Shown piece by piece: positions 30,087-40,603 of a stretch of 64,000 nucleotides of DNA. Position numbers and translations under genes: made by a program. This DNA comes from Salinibacterium xinjiangense. Its GTDB lineage: Bacteria; Actinomycetota; Actinomycetes; Actinomycetales; Microbacteriaceae. The notes under the pieces were generated by a model. It made no database searches, had not been told where the DNA came from, and saw nothing but the letters and a program-made list of their open reading frames with translations. Each line of letters opens with the position of its first letter. The stretch's first letter is position 1. The stretch is from NCBI RefSeq assembly GCF_014645015.1, contig NZ_BMLC01000001.1:1006585-1070584 (forward strand), read 5' to 3'.

Positions 30087-31477
30087 CAATATTCCGGATC
30101 CCGTTTGCGTTCGAAATGTTCGTCTGACTGTTGGCTGGCCTGCTCGGCGTGAGGGTCGGCCGAAACCGGGTACCCATCGCTGACACTGTCCCTGTCGGTG
30201 AAGATGTCTTCATCACGCGATTCCGGCACATCTTCGCCCGACATCGCCGCCTCAACGAGCGCGATGTCTTCCGCGCCCATCCTGTCTCGCACGGGCTGTG
30301 CTGCCTTCGTGAGCTTCGACCGGAAGACCACTCGACCGATCTTCTCCGAATTGACGGCGAGTACCGGCCCCACTATCGCCATGGACAGCACATAGAGACC
30401 GGCGAACGGTGTCAGTCTCGGGTCGAGTCCCGCCGCTGTCGCGAGGGTCGCCAGGATCAGCGCGAACTCGCCGCGGTTCTGCAGCATTGCGCTGGCGTTG
30501 AGCCCTTCAGCCCGGGTGAGCTTGTTCTGCCAGGCGATCAGCTGGCCGCCGAGGGTGTTCACGATGAGGGTCATGACCACCGCAACCCCCACCGGGACGA
30601 GCACCTCGCCGAATGTCGAGACGTCGAGGGCGAGACCGAAGTTGAGGAAGAAGAACGCGCCGAACACGTCTCTCAGCGGAAGAGCGAATGTCTCGATCCT
30701 CGTGCGGAATCTCGTCGCACCGAGCACCAGCCCGATAAGAAAGGCACCGATCGCGTCGGACACGCCAAGCAGCGCGCCGATGCCGCCGAACGCCACCGCA
30801 AGACCGAAGAACAGGATCGTGAACAGCTCGTCGTCTTTCGTGTTCACCAGTCGCGAGACGACCCGACCGCCCCAGCGCGCCAGCGCGAACATCACGATCA
30901 GGAACGTGAACGAGATGGCGAGCTGCAGCGCGATAGCGCCCACGTCGGTCTCACCGCCGATGACGACACCGACGATGGCCAGGTAGATCGCGACGAACAC
31001 ATCCTCGAGCACCATGATGCCGAGGATGGTCGGCGTTTCCCGGTTGGCCAGCCTCCGCAGTTCGATGAGCAGCTTCGTGATGATGGCGCTGGACGACGCT
31101 GCCGTCATGCCGGCGATGATCAGCGCCTCCCTGGTGCCCCAGCCGATCCACATCCCGAGGGCGAAACCCACCCCCAGGTTGATGGCGATGCGTGTTCCAC
31201 CCGACATCAACAGCGCTCCCGCGTTGCCGTAGAACTCGTCCTGGTCGAACTCGAGACCGAGGCTGAACAGCAGCAGAATGAGGCCGAACACCGCCACGAG
31301 CTCGACATCCGCCGACTGGAAGCTCAGCGGGAAGAAGTAGGAATTCGGGCTCGCGATGAACCCCACGAACATGTAGATCGGAATAGCCGGCAGCCCGATG
31401 CGCTTGCCGACACGACCGAGACCGTAGGCGATGACAAAGAGAATGCCCAGGACGAGAAGGTCTTCTCCTGAGTGCAC
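30086..31477 (-). CDS. Kef/KhtU-type cation:proton antiporter (CPA2)
   Basis: A 463-residue membrane protein with about 12 helices and a hydrophilic carboxy-terminal tail. CPA2 features include the conserved discontinuous-helix regions (GLILLLFSLGLEFD, AASSSAIITKLL) and MVLEDVFVAIYL. It lacks a carboxy-terminal TrkA-N/RCK domain; this is supplied by the gene three bases upstream. That two-gene layout matches B. subtilis KhtTU, a K+/H+ antiporter regulated by KhtT, and K+ or Na+ efflux is the likely activity. The tail is highly charged and acidic. Confidence 0.88.
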   Translation of the reverse strand: MHSGEDLLVLGILFVIAYGLGRVGKRIGLPAIPIYMFVGFIASPNSYFFPLSFQSADVELVAVFGLILLLFSLGLEFDQDEFYGNAGALLMSGGTRIAINLGVGFALGMWIGWGTREALIIAGMTAASSSAIITKLLIELRRLANRETPTILGIMVLEDVFVAIYLAIVGVVIGGETDVGAIALQLAISFTFLIVMFALARWGGRVVSRLVNTKDDELFTILFFGLAVAFGGIGALLGVSDAIGAFLIGLVLGATRFRTRIETFALPLRDVFGAFFFLNFGLALDVSTFGEVLVPVGVAVVMTLIVNTLGGQLIAWQNKLTRAEGLNASAMLQNRGEFALILATLATAAGLDPRLTPFAGLYVLSMAIVGPVLAVNSEKIGRVVFRSKLTKAAQPVRDRMGAEDIALVEAAMSGEDVPESRDEDIFTDRDSVSDGYPVSADPHAEQASQQSDEHFERKRDPEY

Positions 31478-31480
31478 GGG

Positions 31481-32008
31481 CTATCCCCCGGTGTCGGGGT
31501 CAGCTGGAGTTTTGTGAACCTCGCCTGTGCGATAAAAGCTGAACGCCTTGGCCACCTTCTCGGGTGAGCCTGCCACGACAAGAGTGTCGCCGGGAAACAC
31601 GGTGAAGTCGTCTGCTGGGGCCGGGTTCGCCGACTCCCCCCGCACTACAGCGACAACCGTCAACCCGACGACTCCGCGGCTCGCGAGATTTCCGAGCTTC
31701 TGGCCGGCGATGTGATCGTCATAGTCGACGGTGAACCAGTCGATCGTGAGCCCGGGGATCGCATCGAGTTTCGAGAGCGACTCCGTGATGCGTGTGCCAC
31801 CGAGCAGTTCGGCGAGAGTATGGGCTTCATCCTCGTCGAGCCGAAGGGACACCTTGGTCGCGTCTGAACCGCCGTCCTCGTCGGAGAAGCTGATCAGGTC
31901 GCTATGCCCCGAGCGGTGAGTAATCACGCCCACCTTGCCGCCATCATCCGTCACGAAGGTGTGCAGAACACCGACGCCAGGGAGCTTCACACGACGCACG
32001 TCAACCAT
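31481..32008 (-). CDS. KhtT-like regulatory subunit with TrkA-C (RCK_C) domain
   Basis: A 175-residue cytoplasmic protein. The carboxy-terminal half (about 85-160) is a TrkA-C domain: VVGLTVVAVVRG...FTVFPGDTLVVAGSPEKVAKA. The amino-terminal half (VDVRRVKLPGVGVLHTFVTD) matches KhtT-like proteins. In B. subtilis KhtT gates the antiporter KhtU in response to pH and cyclic-di-AMP; the adjacent antiporter gene lies three bases downstream. Ligand binding here is inferred from the family. Confidence 0.87.
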   Translation of the reverse strand: MVDVRRVKLPGVGVLHTFVTDDGGKVGVITHRSGHSDLISFSDEDGGSDATKVSLRLDEDEAHTLAELLGGTRITESLSKLDAIPGLTIDWFTVDYDDHIAGQKLGNLASRGVVGLTVVAVVRGESANPAPADDFTVFPGDTLVVAGSPEKVAKAFSFYRTGEVHKTPADPDTGG

Positions 32009-32090
32009 GGCTCCAGTGTACGTCGGCGGTGCGGGGACGGTCCGCGCGCCAGCTGTCGCGGGCTTCGAGCCTTACACGGTGTGGCCGTGA

Positions 32091-33212
32091 TTACCTCGCG
32101 TTGTATGGCGCGACGACAACCTCGACGCGCTGGAACTCTTTCAGGTCTGAATATCCGGTGGTGGCCATCGACCGCCTGAGTGCCCCCATCAGGTTCACCC
32201 GCCCATCGGCGACGCTCGATGGCCCGAAAAGGATCTCCTTCAGCGGTGCGAGTGATCCGACCTCGACGCGATTGCCGCGCGGAAGCTCGGAATGGTGCGC
32301 CTCCGCACCCCAGTGCCAGCCGCCGCCGGGCGCATCCGTCGCGCGTGCGAGGGTGCTTCCCAGCATCACCGCGTCCGCGCCGACGGAGATCGCTTTGACG
32401 ATGTCGCCGCTGGTGCCGAGGCCGCCATCGGCGATGACGTGCACGTAGCGGCCACCAGACTCATCCATGTAGTCACGCCTCGCGCCGGCGACATCGGCTA
32501 CCGCCGTCGCCATGGGGGCGTGGATGCCCAGGCTCGCGCGGGTCGTCGATGCCGCTCCCCCGCCGAAGCCGACGAGCACGCCCGCAGCACCCGTTCGCAT
32601 GAGGTGCAGTGCTGCGGTGTACGTTGCCGCGCCACCGACGATCACGGGAACATCGAGTTCGTAGATGAACTCCTTGAGGTTCAGCGGCTCGACTGCCTTT
32701 GACACGTGCTCGGCACTGACGGTCGTGCCGCGGATGACGAAGAGGTCGACTCCGGCGTCGACGACGGTCTGGCACAGCTCTTTCGTGCGCTGCGGGCTCA
32801 GTGCACCGGCAACAGGAACGCCGGCGGCGCGAATCTCCGCCAGTCTCGCGGTCACGAGCTCCGGCTTGATCGGCTCGGAGTAGATCTGCTGCATGCGCTT
32901 CGTGGCGCTGGCCGCGTCGAGCCCACGAATCTCAGCAAGCAGGGGCTCCGGATCCTCATATCTCGTCCACACGCCCTCGAGATCGAGCACACCGAGCCCG
33001 CCGAGCTTCCCCATCGCGATCGCCGTGCTCGGGCTCACAACAGAGTCCATCGGGGCTGCGAGCACCGGAATATCGAAGGTGTACGCGTCGATCGTCCAGC
33101 TGATCGAGACATCGTGCGGGTCGCGGGTACGCCGGGACGGCACGATCGCTATGTCGTCGAAGGCGTATACGCGGCGGGCACGCTTGGCGCGGCCGATTTC
33201 GATGTCACTCAC
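32091..33212 (-). CDS. guaB3: GuaB3-family IMP dehydrogenase-related protein
   Basis: A 373-residue TIM-barrel protein of the GuaB3 family, found in actinobacteria beside true GuaB. It lacks CBS domains. It keeps the barrel core (PVLAAPMDSVVSP at the amino terminus, DGGLGTSGDIVKAISVGADA late), but the IMPDH catalytic-cysteine loop is not of the normal GPGSICTTR form, so it is probably not a standard IMP dehydrogenase; some GuaB3 proteins act as GMP reductase. It is divergent from the MalY-like gene. Confidence 0.92.
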   Translation of the reverse strand: MSDIEIGRAKRARRVYAFDDIAIVPSRRTRDPHDVSISWTIDAYTFDIPVLAAPMDSVVSPSTAIAMGKLGGLGVLDLEGVWTRYEDPEPLLAEIRGLDAASATKRMQQIYSEPIKPELVTARLAEIRAAGVPVAGALSPQRTKELCQTVVDAGVDLFVIRGTTVSAEHVSKAVEPLNLKEFIYELDVPVIVGGAATYTAALHLMRTGAAGVLVGFGGGAASTTRASLGIHAPMATAVADVAGARRDYMDESGGRYVHVIADGGLGTSGDIVKAISVGADAVMLGSTLARATDAPGGGWHWGAEAHHSELPRGNRVEVGSLAPLKEILFGPSSVADGRVNLMGALRRSMATTGYSDLKEFQRVEVVVAPYNAR

Positions 33213-33269
33213 CCCGCAAGTCTAGGCATCACGGCGACCGCCACGCATCGCATGCAGCAAGCTGGGTTC

Positions 33270-34414
33270 ATGCAGCCCGTGACCGCCGACCCGATCGAAA
33301 TCCTGCGCCAGCGTTCGAGCGAGAAGTGGACGGCCTATCCGGCGGACGTGCTTCCCCTGTTCGTCGCGGAAATGGACTATCCGCTCGCGCCCGTCATCGC
33401 GCAGTCGCTGATGGCCAGGATCGCGGCATCGGACACCGGCTATGTCGGCTCATCCAGCACATTGCCGCTGGCGTTCGCGGGGTTTGCCGAGCGCGCCTGG
33501 GGCTGGACCGTCGACCCGGAGCGAGTGCGAACCACGACGGATGTCAGCGTCGCGATCGTCGAGACACTGCGCCAGGCAATCAGCCCTGGTGATGCGGTCG
33601 TCATCACGCCGCCCGTCTATCCACCGTTTTTCGACCTGATCCCCGAGGCTGGCGGAGTCGTGGCGGAGGTTCCCCTCCTCGACGATGGCGCCACCTGGAG
33701 CATCGACCTCGCCGGGCTGGAGCGCGCTTTCGCCGCCGGGGCGACGGCGATGCTTCTCTGCAACCCCCACAATCCTGTCGGGCTCGTGCACTCGCGTGAG
33801 AGCCTCGAAGCCGTCGCCCTGCTCGCCGACTCGTACAAAGTCACGGTGATCAGTGACGAGATCCACGGCCCCCTGGTGCACCCGGGAGTGCACTTCAGCC
33901 CGTACCTCAGCGTGTCTGATGCCGCGCGCAAGCGCGGGGTCACCGTCACCTCTGCGAGCAAAGGCTGGAACCTCGCCGGCCTCAAGTGCGCGATTATGGT
34001 CGCCGGTGGCAAGCGGGGCATGCGTGTGCTCGACCGCATGCCGTACGAGGTCGCCTTCCGCACGAGTCTCTTCGGCCTGCACGCGAGCATCGCGGCCTTC
34101 GAGCACGGTGAGGAGTGGCTGGATGGCGCGCTCGCCTCCATCACCGCGAACCGCGAGCTGCTGTCCAGCCTCCTCACCGAGCTGCTTCCTGACGTCAGGT
34201 ACCGGATGCCCGACGCGAGCTACCTCGCCTGGCTCGACTTCACCGCCATGGGTCTGGGCGACGATCCGAGCATCCGGATCCTCGACGAGGCACGGGTAGC
34301 ACTCAACCCAGGTCCCACCTTTGGAACCGAAGGGCGCGGATTCGCCCGGCTGAATCTCGCCTGCAGCCCTGAGGTGCTGTCGGAAGCCATCATGCGGATG
34401 GCGCTCACACTCTG

Positions 34415-34415
<1 letters not shown>
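33270..34415 (+). CDS. MalY/PatB family PLP-dependent aminotransferase / cystathionine beta-lyase
   Basis: A 381-residue fold-type I PLP enzyme. PLP contacts are visible: N168 in NPHNPVG, D196 in VISDEIHG and the Schiff-base lysine K231 in SASKGWNLAGLK. The pattern PLFVAEMDYPLAP followed by a Tyr/Gly region is typical of MalY/PatB lyases, which cleave cystathionine or cysteine conjugates; in E. coli MalY also represses MalT. The ATG at 33270 is chosen; another ATG at 33252 is equally possible since neither has a strong ribosome binding site. It converges with guaB across an 18-bp duplication. Confidence 0.9.
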
Positions 34416-35951
<1,536 letters not shown>

Positions 35952-36163
35952 TTACTTAGGAGCAATTGAGACCGGGATGCTGCGCTGAAAACCGGTAATC
36001 GATATTATCCCGTTACACCTCGAGGTATTCCACACCGCATAATGGCTTGACCGCTTTGTGCCCCGAACGAAAGACCAGGGACACGATTGCGCGATAGCTT
36101 CATCGAAGACGGTGCGCCAGCACCCGCGGAGCACAGTTTCGGCTGGTGCCGTCAGGAGGTTTT

Positions 36164-37486
36164 GTGACTACAGTTCGAATTCGTGATGCGCGAAAGACGA
36201 GGCGCATCGGCATCGTGGCTCTCGCAGCCACTGTCGCGACCCTCGCCCTGACGATGCTGTCGGGCCCGGCAGCGGCCGACGACATCAACCTCGACAAGTA
36301 CGACTTCAAGGTCAGCGGCAACGTCAAGTTGAACAGCGAACCTCTCGAAGCCGTCGCACTGACCGTGGCCGGCAGCGGCTACACGGTAGACATCGTGACC
36401 GATGTCGAGGGCCGCTGGAGCGTCGGAGTGCCGGAGAAGGGCGAGTACACGGTCACCCTCGACGAGTCCACGCTTCCCACGGACATCGCCGTCATCGACG
36501 AGACCGACGACTCACCCAACGTCAAAGAGGTGACGATCGGCCAAAGCGGCAGTTCGGTCATGAACTTCTTCATCGGCCGCGGAGAGCGCAACCAGACCAG
36601 TTTCGTCGACCAGCTGGTCGAACGCCTCGTCAACGGACTTAACTTCGGGCTGATGCTCGGGCTCGCAGCCATCGGCCTCTCGCTCGTGTATGGCACCACC
36701 GGCATCTCCAACTTCGCCCACGGAGAGATGGTGACCTTCGGCGCGATCATGACCCTCGTGTTCTCTGGCATGCTCGGTCTGCCGATCTGGGCCGGCATTC
36801 CCATCGCGATCCTCCTGAGCGCAGCCTTCGGCTACGTGATGGATGTCGGGCTCTGGAGACCACTGCGAAAGCGCGGGGTCGGCATCGTGCAGCTGATGAT
36901 CGTCAGTATCGGTCTCTCGCTGGCGCTGCGCTACATCTTCCAGTACTTCATCGGCGGAGGCACAGAGCAGCTGCCAGGCTCGGATTCACCCCAGATCGAC
37001 CTGTTCGGATCGGTTTCACTGAGCGTGATCGACCTCGTGAGTATGGCGATCAGCATCGCGGTGATCTGCTCCGTGGCATGGTGGCTCTTGAAGACGAGAA
37101 TCGGCAAGGCGACCAGGGCCGTCTCCGACAACCCATCGCTGGCCGCCGCATCCGGAATCGATGTCGACCAGGTCGTGCGGATCGTCTGGATCGTCGCGGC
37201 CGGTCTCGCGGGACTGTCGGGAATCCTGTGGGCGTACTTCCGGCCGGGCATCCGCTGGGACATGGGAGCGCAGATCCTGTTGCTCATCTTCGCCGCGGTC
37301 ACCCTCGGCGGACTCGGAACGGCCTTCGGCGCGCTCATCGGTTCTATCGTCATCGGACTGCTGGTCGAGGTGTCCAGCCTGTTCATTCCCGCTGATCTCA
37401 AATACGTCGGGGCTCTCGTGGTTCTGATCGTCATCCTGTTGTTCCGCCCGCAGGGAATCCTCGGCAGGCGAGAGAGAGTGGGCTAG
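36164..37486 (+). CDS. livH: Branched-chain amino acid ABC transporter permease LivH with exported amino-terminal beta-domain
   Basis: A 440-residue LivH-type permease with an unusual amino terminus. The GTG at 36164 follows AGGAGG. Residues about 1-45 form a signal-like helix ending GPAAADDINL. Residues about 45-135 resemble a CarboxypepD_reg/SpaA-like beta-sandwich (VSGNVKLNSEPLEAVALTV, DVEGRWSVGVPEKGEYTVTL). From about 150 the LivH permease begins (VDQLVERLVNGLNFGLMLGL), with GTTGISNFAHGEM and RGVGIVQLMIVSIG typical of the family. The beta-domain should sit outside the membrane and could contact the substrate-binding lipoproteins. It heads livHMGF. Confidence 0.9.
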   Translation: MTTVRIRDARKTRRIGIVALAATVATLALTMLSGPAAADDINLDKYDFKVSGNVKLNSEPLEAVALTVAGSGYTVDIVTDVEGRWSVGVPEKGEYTVTLDESTLPTDIAVIDETDDSPNVKEVTIGQSGSSVMNFFIGRGERNQTSFVDQLVERLVNGLNFGLMLGLAAIGLSLVYGTTGISNFAHGEMVTFGAIMTLVFSGMLGLPIWAGIPIAILLSAAFGYVMDVGLWRPLRKRGVGIVQLMIVSIGLSLALRYIFQYFIGGGTEQLPGSDSPQIDLFGSVSLSVIDLVSMAISIAVICSVAWWLLKTRIGKATRAVSDNPSLAAASGIDVDQVVRIVWIVAAGLAGLSGILWAYFRPGIRWDMGAQILLLIFAAVTLGGLGTAFGALIGSIVIGLLVEVSSLFIPADLKYVGALVVLIVILLFRPQGILGRRERVG

Positions 37487-37489
37487 TCC

Positions 37490-38473
37490 ATGGACCTTCT
37501 GCAAATCCTGTCGAATACTGTTTCGTCGATACTCGGCCCCGCGACCATCGCCTACGCTCTCGCCGCGGTCGGGCTCGCCGTGCACTTCGGCTACACCGGC
37601 CTGCTCAACTTCGGCATCGCGGCCTACATGGCCATCGGTGCATATGGCTACGCCATCTCGGTGCTCACCTTCGGCTTGCCGTGGTGGGGCGGGGTGCTCG
37701 TCGGCATCGTCGGGTCGATCATCTTCTCGCTCATCCTCGGAATACCGACCCTGCGGTTGCGGGGTGATTACCTCGCCATCGTGACCATCGCGGCGGCGGA
37801 GGTCATCCGATTGCTCTTCCTGACAAACGCCTTCGACGCTGTCACTGGCTCGGCCGACGGACTCAGCGGGTATCACGACAGCTTCAGGGCGGCCAATCCA
37901 CTGCCAGACGGCACCTTCGGATTCGGGCCATTCACCTACAACTCGACAGGCTGGTGGGTTCGCATTATCGGCGTGCTCATACTCGCCATCGCGGTGCTCA
38001 TCGTCTGGTCTGTGATGCGCAGCCCCTGGGGTCGCGTGATCAAGGGGATCCGTGAAGATGAGGATGCGGTTCGCGCGCTCGGTAAAAACGTGTTCGCCTA
38101 CAAGCTGCAGGCACTCGTACTCGGCGGGATCTTCGGCGCCCTCGGCGGGATCGTCTACGCGCTCCCTTCGTCGGTAAACCCCGGTGTGTACGTCACGTCG
38201 CTCACGTTCTTCGTCTACACGGCACTATTGCTCGGTGGCGCTGCCACGGTCTTCGGCCCGGTGCTCGGCGCCGTGCTCTTCTGGGTGGTGCAGACCTTCC
38301 TGAGCAACCTGCTTCCCGCGCTGGTCGTCAGCGGCATCCTGCCCTTCATGTCGACCTCGCAGTCGCAGACGCTGAGGTTCATCCTCGTCGGGGTGGCGCT
38401 GATGTTATTGGTGATCTTCAAACCTCAGGGCCTCCTGGGAAACAAGAAGGAGCTGACCTTTGTCAAGCAATGA
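37490..38473 (+). CDS. livM: Branched-chain amino acid ABC transporter permease LivM
   Basis: A 327-residue second permease subunit with about nine helices. It has the LivM patterns GLAVHFGYTGLLNFGIAAYMA, GIPTLRLRGDYLAIVTIAAAE and, in the coupling helix, RSPWGRVIKGIREDEDAVRALG, and ends in FKPQGLLGNKKE. It starts three bases after livH, and its end overlaps the livG start by 14 bases. It forms the membrane channel with LivH. Confidence 0.95.
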   Translation: MDLLQILSNTVSSILGPATIAYALAAVGLAVHFGYTGLLNFGIAAYMAIGAYGYAISVLTFGLPWWGGVLVGIVGSIIFSLILGIPTLRLRGDYLAIVTIAAAEVIRLLFLTNAFDAVTGSADGLSGYHDSFRAANPLPDGTFGFGPFTYNSTGWWVRIIGVLILAIAVLIVWSVMRSPWGRVIKGIREDEDAVRALGKNVFAYKLQALVLGGIFGALGGIVYALPSSVNPGVYVTSLTFFVYTALLLGGAATVFGPVLGAVLFWVVQTFLSNLLPALVVSGILPFMSTSQSQTLRFILVGVALMLLVIFKPQGLLGNKKELTFVKQ

Positions 38474-39455
38474 GACGCCCATCAACGAAGCCCCCGTCCA
38501 GCGCGAGAAGGCGACCAACCTGCACAAGGGCGATATCGCCCCGGGTGTGGCCAAGGTCGACCCGATCATCATCGCCGACGGCATCCGCCGCACGTTCGGC
38601 GGCCTCACCGCCGTCGACGTCGACCACATCGAGATCCCGCGCAACGCGATCACGGCGCTCATCGGACCCAACGGCGCAGGCAAGACGACACTGTTCAATC
38701 TCCTGACGGGCTTCGACAAGCCGGACGGCGGAACCTGGACCTTTGAGGGCAATTCCCTCGCTGGCATGCCGGCATTCAAGGTCGCGCGATTGGGCCAGGT
38801 TCGCACGTTCCAGCTCACGAAAGCCCTGGGGCTGCTCACCGTGCTCGAGAACATGAAGCTCGGCGCAAAAGACCAGCGTGGTGAGAAGTTCTTCTCGAGC
38901 ATGTTCCCTGCTCTCTGGCGCAAACAAGATGACGCCATCGAGCAGCGAGCCATGATGCTTCTGAAGAAATTCAAGCTCGACGCCAAAAGCGAAGATTTCG
39001 CGGCCAGCCTCTCCGGAGGCCAGCGAAAGCTGCTCGAGATGGCTCGCGCGCTCATGAGCCAGCCGACACTCGTCATGCTCGACGAGCCCATGGCCGGGGT
39101 CAACCCGGCGCTGACACAATCGCTGCTCGATCACATCCTCGATCTGAAGGATGAAGGCATGACCGTGCTTTTCGTCGAGCACGACATGCATATGGTCCGA
39201 CACATCGCCGACTGGGTCATCGTCATGGCTGAGGGTCGGGTCGTTGCCGAAGGGCCACCAGACGAGGTCATGAAGAACCAGGCCGTCATCGATGCGTACC
39301 TCGGTGCGCACCAGGATGTCGACCTCGGCGTCGTCACGGGCCGCGTCGCGGGAGAGATTCCGGAAGAGGCGCAGGATCTCGCGGCAGAGGTTGCTGCCCT
39401 CGACAGCGCAATCCGCAACAGGGCGGCAAACGACAACCCGGAGAAGACCTCATGA
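38460..39455 (+). CDS. livG: Branched-chain amino acid ABC transporter ATP-binding protein LivG
   Basis: A 331-residue ATPase. Walker A is GPNGAGKTT (about 62-70), the signature is LSGGQRKLLEMARAL and Walker B is LVMLDEPMAGVNP. The LivG-type long insert between Walker A and the signature is present. The TTG at 38460 is chosen because AAGGAG lies eight bases before it and it overlaps the end of livM. The carboxy-terminal 50 residues after the ATPase fold are acidic and not part of the usual domain. It is coupled to livF by ATGA. Confidence 0.94.
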   Translation: MSSNETPINEAPVQREKATNLHKGDIAPGVAKVDPIIIADGIRRTFGGLTAVDVDHIEIPRNAITALIGPNGAGKTTLFNLLTGFDKPDGGTWTFEGNSLAGMPAFKVARLGQVRTFQLTKALGLLTVLENMKLGAKDQRGEKFFSSMFPALWRKQDDAIEQRAMMLLKKFKLDAKSEDFAASLSGGQRKLLEMARALMSQPTLVMLDEPMAGVNPALTQSLLDHILDLKDEGMTVLFVEHDMHMVRHIADWVIVMAEGRVVAEGPPDEVMKNQAVIDAYLGAHQDVDLGVVTGRVAGEIPEEAQDLAAEVAALDSAIRNRAANDNPEKTS

Positions 39456-40189
39456 GCGACATCGCCACGACGACCGCCGTGGTGAGGGTCACCAACCTGA
39501 CCGCGGGTTATCTTCCGGGCGTCAACATCCTCAACGGTACGAACCTCGTCGTCGAGCAGGGTGAGCTCATTGGCATCATCGGGCCCAACGGTGCCGGCAA
39601 GTCGACACTGCTGAAGGCCATCTTCGGCCAGGTGAAGGTTCGGGACGGCAGCATCCTGCTCAACGGTGACGACATCACGGGGCTGAAGGCGAACAAGCTT
39701 GTCGCTCGAGGCGTCGGATTCGTTCCGCAGAACAACAACGTGTTCCCCAGCCTCACCATCGAAGAAAACCTGCAGATGGGCCTCTACCAAAATCCGAAGA
39801 TCTACGCGGAGCGGCTGCAGTTCGTGACAGGCATCTTCGCCGAACTCGGCAAGCGACTCAAACAGCGCGCGGGATCCCTGTCTGGCGGAGAACGCCAGAT
39901 GGTGGCGATGTCCCGTGCTCTCATGATGGACCCCCACGTGCTTCTTCTCGATGAGCCCTCCGCCGGGCTCTCCCCCGCCCGCCAGGACGAGGCGTTCCTT
40001 CGCGTCTCGGAGATCAACAAGGCTGGCGTGACGACCATCATGGTCGAGCAGAACGCGAGACGCTGCCTGCAGATCTGCGACAGGGGCTACGTGCTGGACC
40101 AGGGCAGGGATGCGTATACCGGTACCGGTCGCGAGTTGCTGAACGACCCGAAGGTCATCGGCCTCTACCTCGGAACCCTCGGGGCCTGA
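39452..40189 (+). CDS. livF: Branched-chain amino acid ABC transporter ATP-binding protein LivF
   Basis: A 245-residue second ATPase of the complex, with Walker A GPNGAGKST, signature SLSGGERQMVAMSRAL and Walker B VLLLDEPSAGLSP, and the short LivF-type helical domain (NNNVFPSLTIEENL). It is the last gene of livHMGF, followed 13 bases later by a strong terminator. The substrate-binding genes lie beyond on the other strand. Confidence 0.95.
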   Translation: MSDIATTTAVVRVTNLTAGYLPGVNILNGTNLVVEQGELIGIIGPNGAGKSTLLKAIFGQVKVRDGSILLNGDDITGLKANKLVARGVGFVPQNNNVFPSLTIEENLQMGLYQNPKIYAERLQFVTGIFAELGKRLKQRAGSLSGGERQMVAMSRALMMDPHVLLLDEPSAGLSPARQDEAFLRVSEINKAGVTTIMVEQNARRCLQICDRGYVLDQGRDAYTGTGRELLNDPKVIGLYLGTLGA

Positions 40190-40202
40190 CCCCTCTCTCC
40201 GG

Positions 40203-40235
40203 AAGACCCCTCTCCTGCTGCAGGAGAGGGGTCTT
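40203..40235 (+). terminator. Intrinsic terminator of livHMGF
   Basis: A perfect 15-bp stem (AAGACCCCTCTCCTG) with a CTG loop is followed by TT, 13 bases after the livF stop. This is the clearest rho-independent terminator in the liv locus. Confidence 0.93.
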
Positions 40236-40291
40236 TTGCTGTTCGGGGGGCCTGGGCGCTTTACGCACGACAGGCACTCGCGCGCCGGGGG

Positions 40292-40373
40292 CTCGCACCC
40301 CAGGCACGTTCGTCCCCCGCCGAGGATTTGCACGCCGGTCACTCGCACGCCAGGCAGGTTCGTCTCTCGCCGA
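40292..40373. repeat. Two 32-nt direct repeats at 50-bp spacing
   Basis: Copies at 40292-40323 and 40342-40373 of the form CTCGCACNCCAGGCANGTTC... match at 28 of 32 positions. The second runs into the left arm of palindromic element C. No coding sense is apparent. Confidence 0.75.
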
Positions 40374-40449
40374 ATGAAGGAGAAACTCCCATCCTGACCA
40401 CTATGGCGGCCTCACTGGCGGCCAAGACGGCACATTGCCTTCATTTGGC
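40370..40449. repeat. Palindromic element, copy C (imperfect arms, 53-nt spacer)
   Basis: The left arm CCGAATGAAGGAG ends at 40382. The right arm TGCCTTCATTTGG begins at 40436, again leaving exactly 53 nt. The arms are less perfect than in copy B, and the spacer is unrelated to those of copies A and B. No nuclease gene is adjacent. Confidence 0.8.
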
Positions 40450-40547
40450 CGGTGGGGGCGCTGGATACCGGATGGCACCACTCATGGGGTTCGGATGCCG
40501 CTGGCCTCCCAGGCGGCGCGCAGGGGCGCTCAGGTGGCGCGCACGCA

Positions 40548-40577
40548 GAAGGGCCCCGGCCGAAGCCGGGGCCCTTC
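40548..40577 (-). terminator. Terminator-like hairpin after livJ
   Basis: A perfect 13-bp GC-rich stem (GAAGGGCCCCGGC) with a CGAA loop lies 27 bases beyond the livJ stop. There is no good U-tract, so termination is inferred from position and stability. Confidence 0.75.
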
Positions 40578-40603
40578 GCGTCATTGCTAGCTGACGTCAG
40601 TGT

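Larger units (their letters stand above)
40190..40603. other. 414-bp intergenic region between livF and livJ
   Basis: This convergent non-coding region contains, in order: the livF terminator, two 32-nt direct repeats 50 bp apart, palindromic element C, about 100 bp with no recognised feature, and the terminator of the livJ gene. The open frames here look like chance ORFs of G/C-rich DNA. Confidence 0.7.

Noticed and set aside
30131-31471. 446-codon open frame antisense to the Kef-type antiporter
   Set aside because: Exact mirror of a complete antiporter gene; the product is Glu/His/Arg-rich without recognisable domains.
39131-40348. 405-codon minus-strand frame over livG, livF and the gap
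   Set aside because: Covers two complete ATPase genes on the plus strand and crosses the livF terminator.
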